Made by a program: the position numbers and the translations under genes. DNA of 64,000 nt from Hymenobacter cavernae (GTDB taxonomy: Bacteria > Bacteroidota > Bacteroidia > Cytophagales > Hymenobacteraceae). Each line of letters starts with the position of its first letter. The first letter of the stretch is position 1. The notes below the pieces were generated by a model. It searched no databases, had not been told where the DNA came from, and worked only from the letters and a program-made list of their open reading frames with translations. Location of the stretch: NCBI RefSeq assembly GCF_014641455.1, contig NZ_BMHT01000010.1, forward strand, positions 52,156-116,155, in the 5' to 3' direction. Shown piece after piece: positions 62,573-64,000 of the stretch.

Positions 62573-62707
62573 ATGAATCTCCCGGGCTTAAAGATCAAAC
62601 CACGCAAAAGCACTACACCGCCCGACGACTACACGAAGTGGGGCTGGTATGTGATGGCCGCGTTGGCCGTTTTGTGGATGCTCTACAGCTTTCTGTACCA
62701 CAAGTAG
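62573..62707 (+). CDS. Small single-helix membrane protein (44 residues)
   Basis: The ATG at 62573 opens a frame for MNLPGLKIKPRKSTTPPD and DYTKWGWYVMAALAVLWM, i.e. a short basic N-terminus followed by one membrane helix ending LYSFLYHK. Similar tiny membrane proteins occur in Cytophagales. The frame continues upstream to 62108 only as an accidental antisense reading of the PL22 gene. Function unknown. Confidence 0.6.
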   Translation: MNLPGLKIKPRKSTTPPDDYTKWGWYVMAALAVLWMLYSFLYHK

Positions 62708-62915
62708 GCTGCCGGGCGTTCGCCGGAGTAGCAGGACGATAGCCGCTTCTGAAGTTGCGCGCTGGGGTAATAGTGTAGGCGAAAGCTGCTGGCATGCAAA
62801 GAGTTTGGCCGCCAGTAGGTAGGAGCCTGTGGGTGGCCGTGGCACAACCTTCCCGGCGCAAGGCAGTATTGAAAAGCTGACCTTTTCTCCCAAATAACCT
62901 ACCCACTACTTCGTA

Positions 62916-63431
62916 ATGGCTACTGACAACCAACCCGCCGACCAGCAAAATCAAACCCCCGACCCGGCCCAGCTCGGCGGCGACCAAGCGCCTGCAACAC
63001 GCTCAGAAGACGACCCGCGCGATATGTCCACAGTGATGGCAGATGCCGATATGGACCGTAGCCAAGCACCCGGCGCGGCCTTCGGCACCAGTGACCCGCA
63101 ACCCGGCCAGGGCTCCGATTTCGACCAGCAGCGGCGGCAAGGTGCCGAAGGCACCGGCAACAACTCCGATGATGCCGTAGGCCAGGGGGAAGGCATGGGC
63201 CGCGCTGGCTTCAACGGCGACGAAGACCGCGGCTACGATCAAAGCGGCCACCGGGGCGGCCTGGGTAGCAGCGGCGGCCGCGAAGACCTAACCGACCGCA
63301 ACCTCGGCACCGATTCCAATGCCTTCACCGGCGGCTACGGCGGCGGTGATTACGACCAACCCGATAAATCCCAAACACAGAACCTAGGTCTGAATAACGG
63401 CGGCCCTACTAAGGAAACAAACGCAGGCTAA
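62916..63431 (+). CDS. Disordered hydrophilic Gly/Asp/Gln-rich protein
   Basis: This 171-residue protein lacks any hydrophobic core: repeated QNQTPDPAQLGGDQAP, GQGSDFDQQRRQGAEGTGNN and GRAGFNGDEDRGYDQSGH, with a C-terminal GGYGGGDYDQPDKSQTQN. Cys is absent and Gly, Asp and Gln dominate. This is a hydrophilin-like composition that often marks desiccation or osmotic stress proteins; a stress role is inference. Confidence 0.72.
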   Translation: MATDNQPADQQNQTPDPAQLGGDQAPATRSEDDPRDMSTVMADADMDRSQAPGAAFGTSDPQPGQGSDFDQQRRQGAEGTGNNSDDAVGQGEGMGRAGFNGDEDRGYDQSGHRGGLGSSGGREDLTDRNLGTDSNAFTGGYGGGDYDQPDKSQTQNLGLNNGGPTKETNAG

Positions 63432-63439
63432 CTTCTTGT

Positions 63440-63606
63440 AGCGCGAGCCTAGTGCTAGGCCGGATTTTATAATCCGGCCTTTAGGAGGTGCGGATTTGCA
63501 ATCCGCCATAGCCGTGCCGTCTAAGTTTTGTCTTAGCGTAGCTGCCCGCGTTGCGGACGGGGAGTACAAATTCCCAACTCGCAGCAACCGGATTGTAAAT
63601 CCGGCT
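63440..63606. repeat. Interspersed inverted-repeat element, family E
   Basis: The element carries several short palindromes built on CCGGATT...AATCCGG (63461-63478, 63490-63505, 63588-63604) with a central section. Only one copy is in the window, but its build (nested dyads, no frame) matches the other intergenic families. Confidence 0.7.
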
Positions 63607-63667
63607 GAGCAGAGGAATCCCAGACTTACTTTTAATATGTTTAGCAATACATCTTTTTAAAGCTATT

Positions 63668-63928
63668 ATGCCCACGCTCATTCATTTAGCCGACGAAAAG
63701 GAAACAAAACGTATTATTCGCGGTGGAATAAAGGGTGGCAAGTATCAGAAAGGCGTATTCTTTATGCCACTAACGTCTGACTTTTTTGTCTCGCATCAGT
63801 GGCTACGTGAACTGAGGCGTAGCGGCGTACAATCTTACGTAGGCATTTACTTCAAGCTGCCTGATGAGGAAGAAGTTTGGTTCGGCGAATACGGTATGAC
63901 CTCTCCCCGTAAAACTAGGCCAAGCTAA
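63668..63928 (+). CDS. Unknown small protein, possibly truncated
   Basis: This 86-residue protein reads MPTLIHLADEKETKRIIRGG, GVFFMPLTSDFFVSHQWLRE and VGIYFKLPDEEEVWFGEYGM, a fold-like pattern resembling the start of RNA 2'-phosphotransferase/ADP-ribosyl-type small proteins, but the identification is weak. The abrupt end (TSPRKTRPS) just before the presumed transposase edge suggests that the original protein was longer. Function unknown. Confidence 0.55.
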   Translation: MPTLIHLADEKETKRIIRGGIKGGKYQKGVFFMPLTSDFFVSHQWLRELRRSGVQSYVGIYFKLPDEEEVWFGEYGMTSPRKTRPS

Positions 63929-63979
63929 AGTATAGAAAATCAAGCACTTGTCGTACCTTAAAAGACCAGGACAATTGCC

Positions 63980-64000
63980 ATGAAAAAGACCAAGTTTACC
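63980..64000 (+). mobile_element. Possible start of an IS3-type transposase (orfA)
   Basis: The ATG at 63980 begins MKKTKFT, the typical first residues of IS3-family OrfA proteins, and runs off the window. The preceding 31 bases (from TGTCGTACC at about 63949) could be the left inverted repeat, since IS3 elements begin with TG. Only seven codons are visible, so the call is tentative. Confidence 0.45.

Noticed and set aside
62108..62707. 199-codon plus frame across the PL22 start
   Set aside because: Only its last 44 codons, after an internal ATG, look like a protein; the rest is the antisense of the PL22 gene.
1..64000. rRNA or tRNA genes
   Set aside because: No stretch with a tRNA arm pattern or rRNA signature was noticed; absence by eye is not proof.

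Overview
The window reads as chromosomal DNA of a GC-rich Bacteroidota bacterium, most likely Hymenobacter or a close relative. The evidence is a subtype-iii type VI secretion system (T6SS) with the Bacteroidota-specific subunit TssO, type IX secretion (T9SS) sorting tails on secreted enzymes, TPR- and PAS-type sensor kinases of Cytophagales style, and the absence of clear Shine-Dalgarno sites. Genus assignment is inference; no rRNA or tRNA gene was seen.

Region 1 (1-20 kb) is the distal part of a T6SS-iii locus. tssO (cut by the window edge), tssE and tssF run on the plus strand. A minus-strand block follows (membrane adenylate/guanylate cyclase, AraC regulator, short-chain dehydrogenase, tssH/clpV). 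tssB, tssC and a first hcp (tssD) then run on the plus strand. After a strong terminator comes an effector island: a PAAR-like/Hint/AHH-nuclease polymorphic toxin with two AT-richer downstream genes (candidate immunity), a displaced scrap of a second Hint domain, vgrG, a peptidoglycan muramidase effector with an adjacent lipoprotein (candidate periplasmic immunity), and two more hcp genes.

Region 2 (20-43 kb) holds a tricorn-like protease, a MaoC hydratase, a PA14/ricin-lectin T9SS protein, an orphan RecE-type nuclease, pectin- and xylan-active enzymes (GH28, GH106-like, GH10), an amine-oxidase-like flavoenzyme, a second SDR, a DinB protein, a WYL regulator co-transcribed with a large PAS histidine kinase, and several small unknowns.

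Region 3 (43-64 kb) holds an MpaB/DUF2236 oxygenase, SelO, a leucine-rich-repeat protein kinase, a HipA-like kinase with a DUF3037 partner, a PhyH dioxygenase, a GH43-like enzyme, a CAT-like acyltransferase, a HAD hydrolase, a TPR histidine kinase, YitT, a HEAT/cyclic-nucleotide-binding protein, an AI-2E-type permease, a PL22 oligogalacturonate lyase, and at the right edge what looks like the start of an IS3-type transposase.

Two genome-scale signals run through everything. The palindrome ACCTAGGT occurs about 45 times by eye where roughly one copy is expected by chance, and it often sits at the dyad centre of terminators. At least five families of long inverted repeats (about 100-170 bp) occupy the intergenic spaces; four of them occur twice within this one window.
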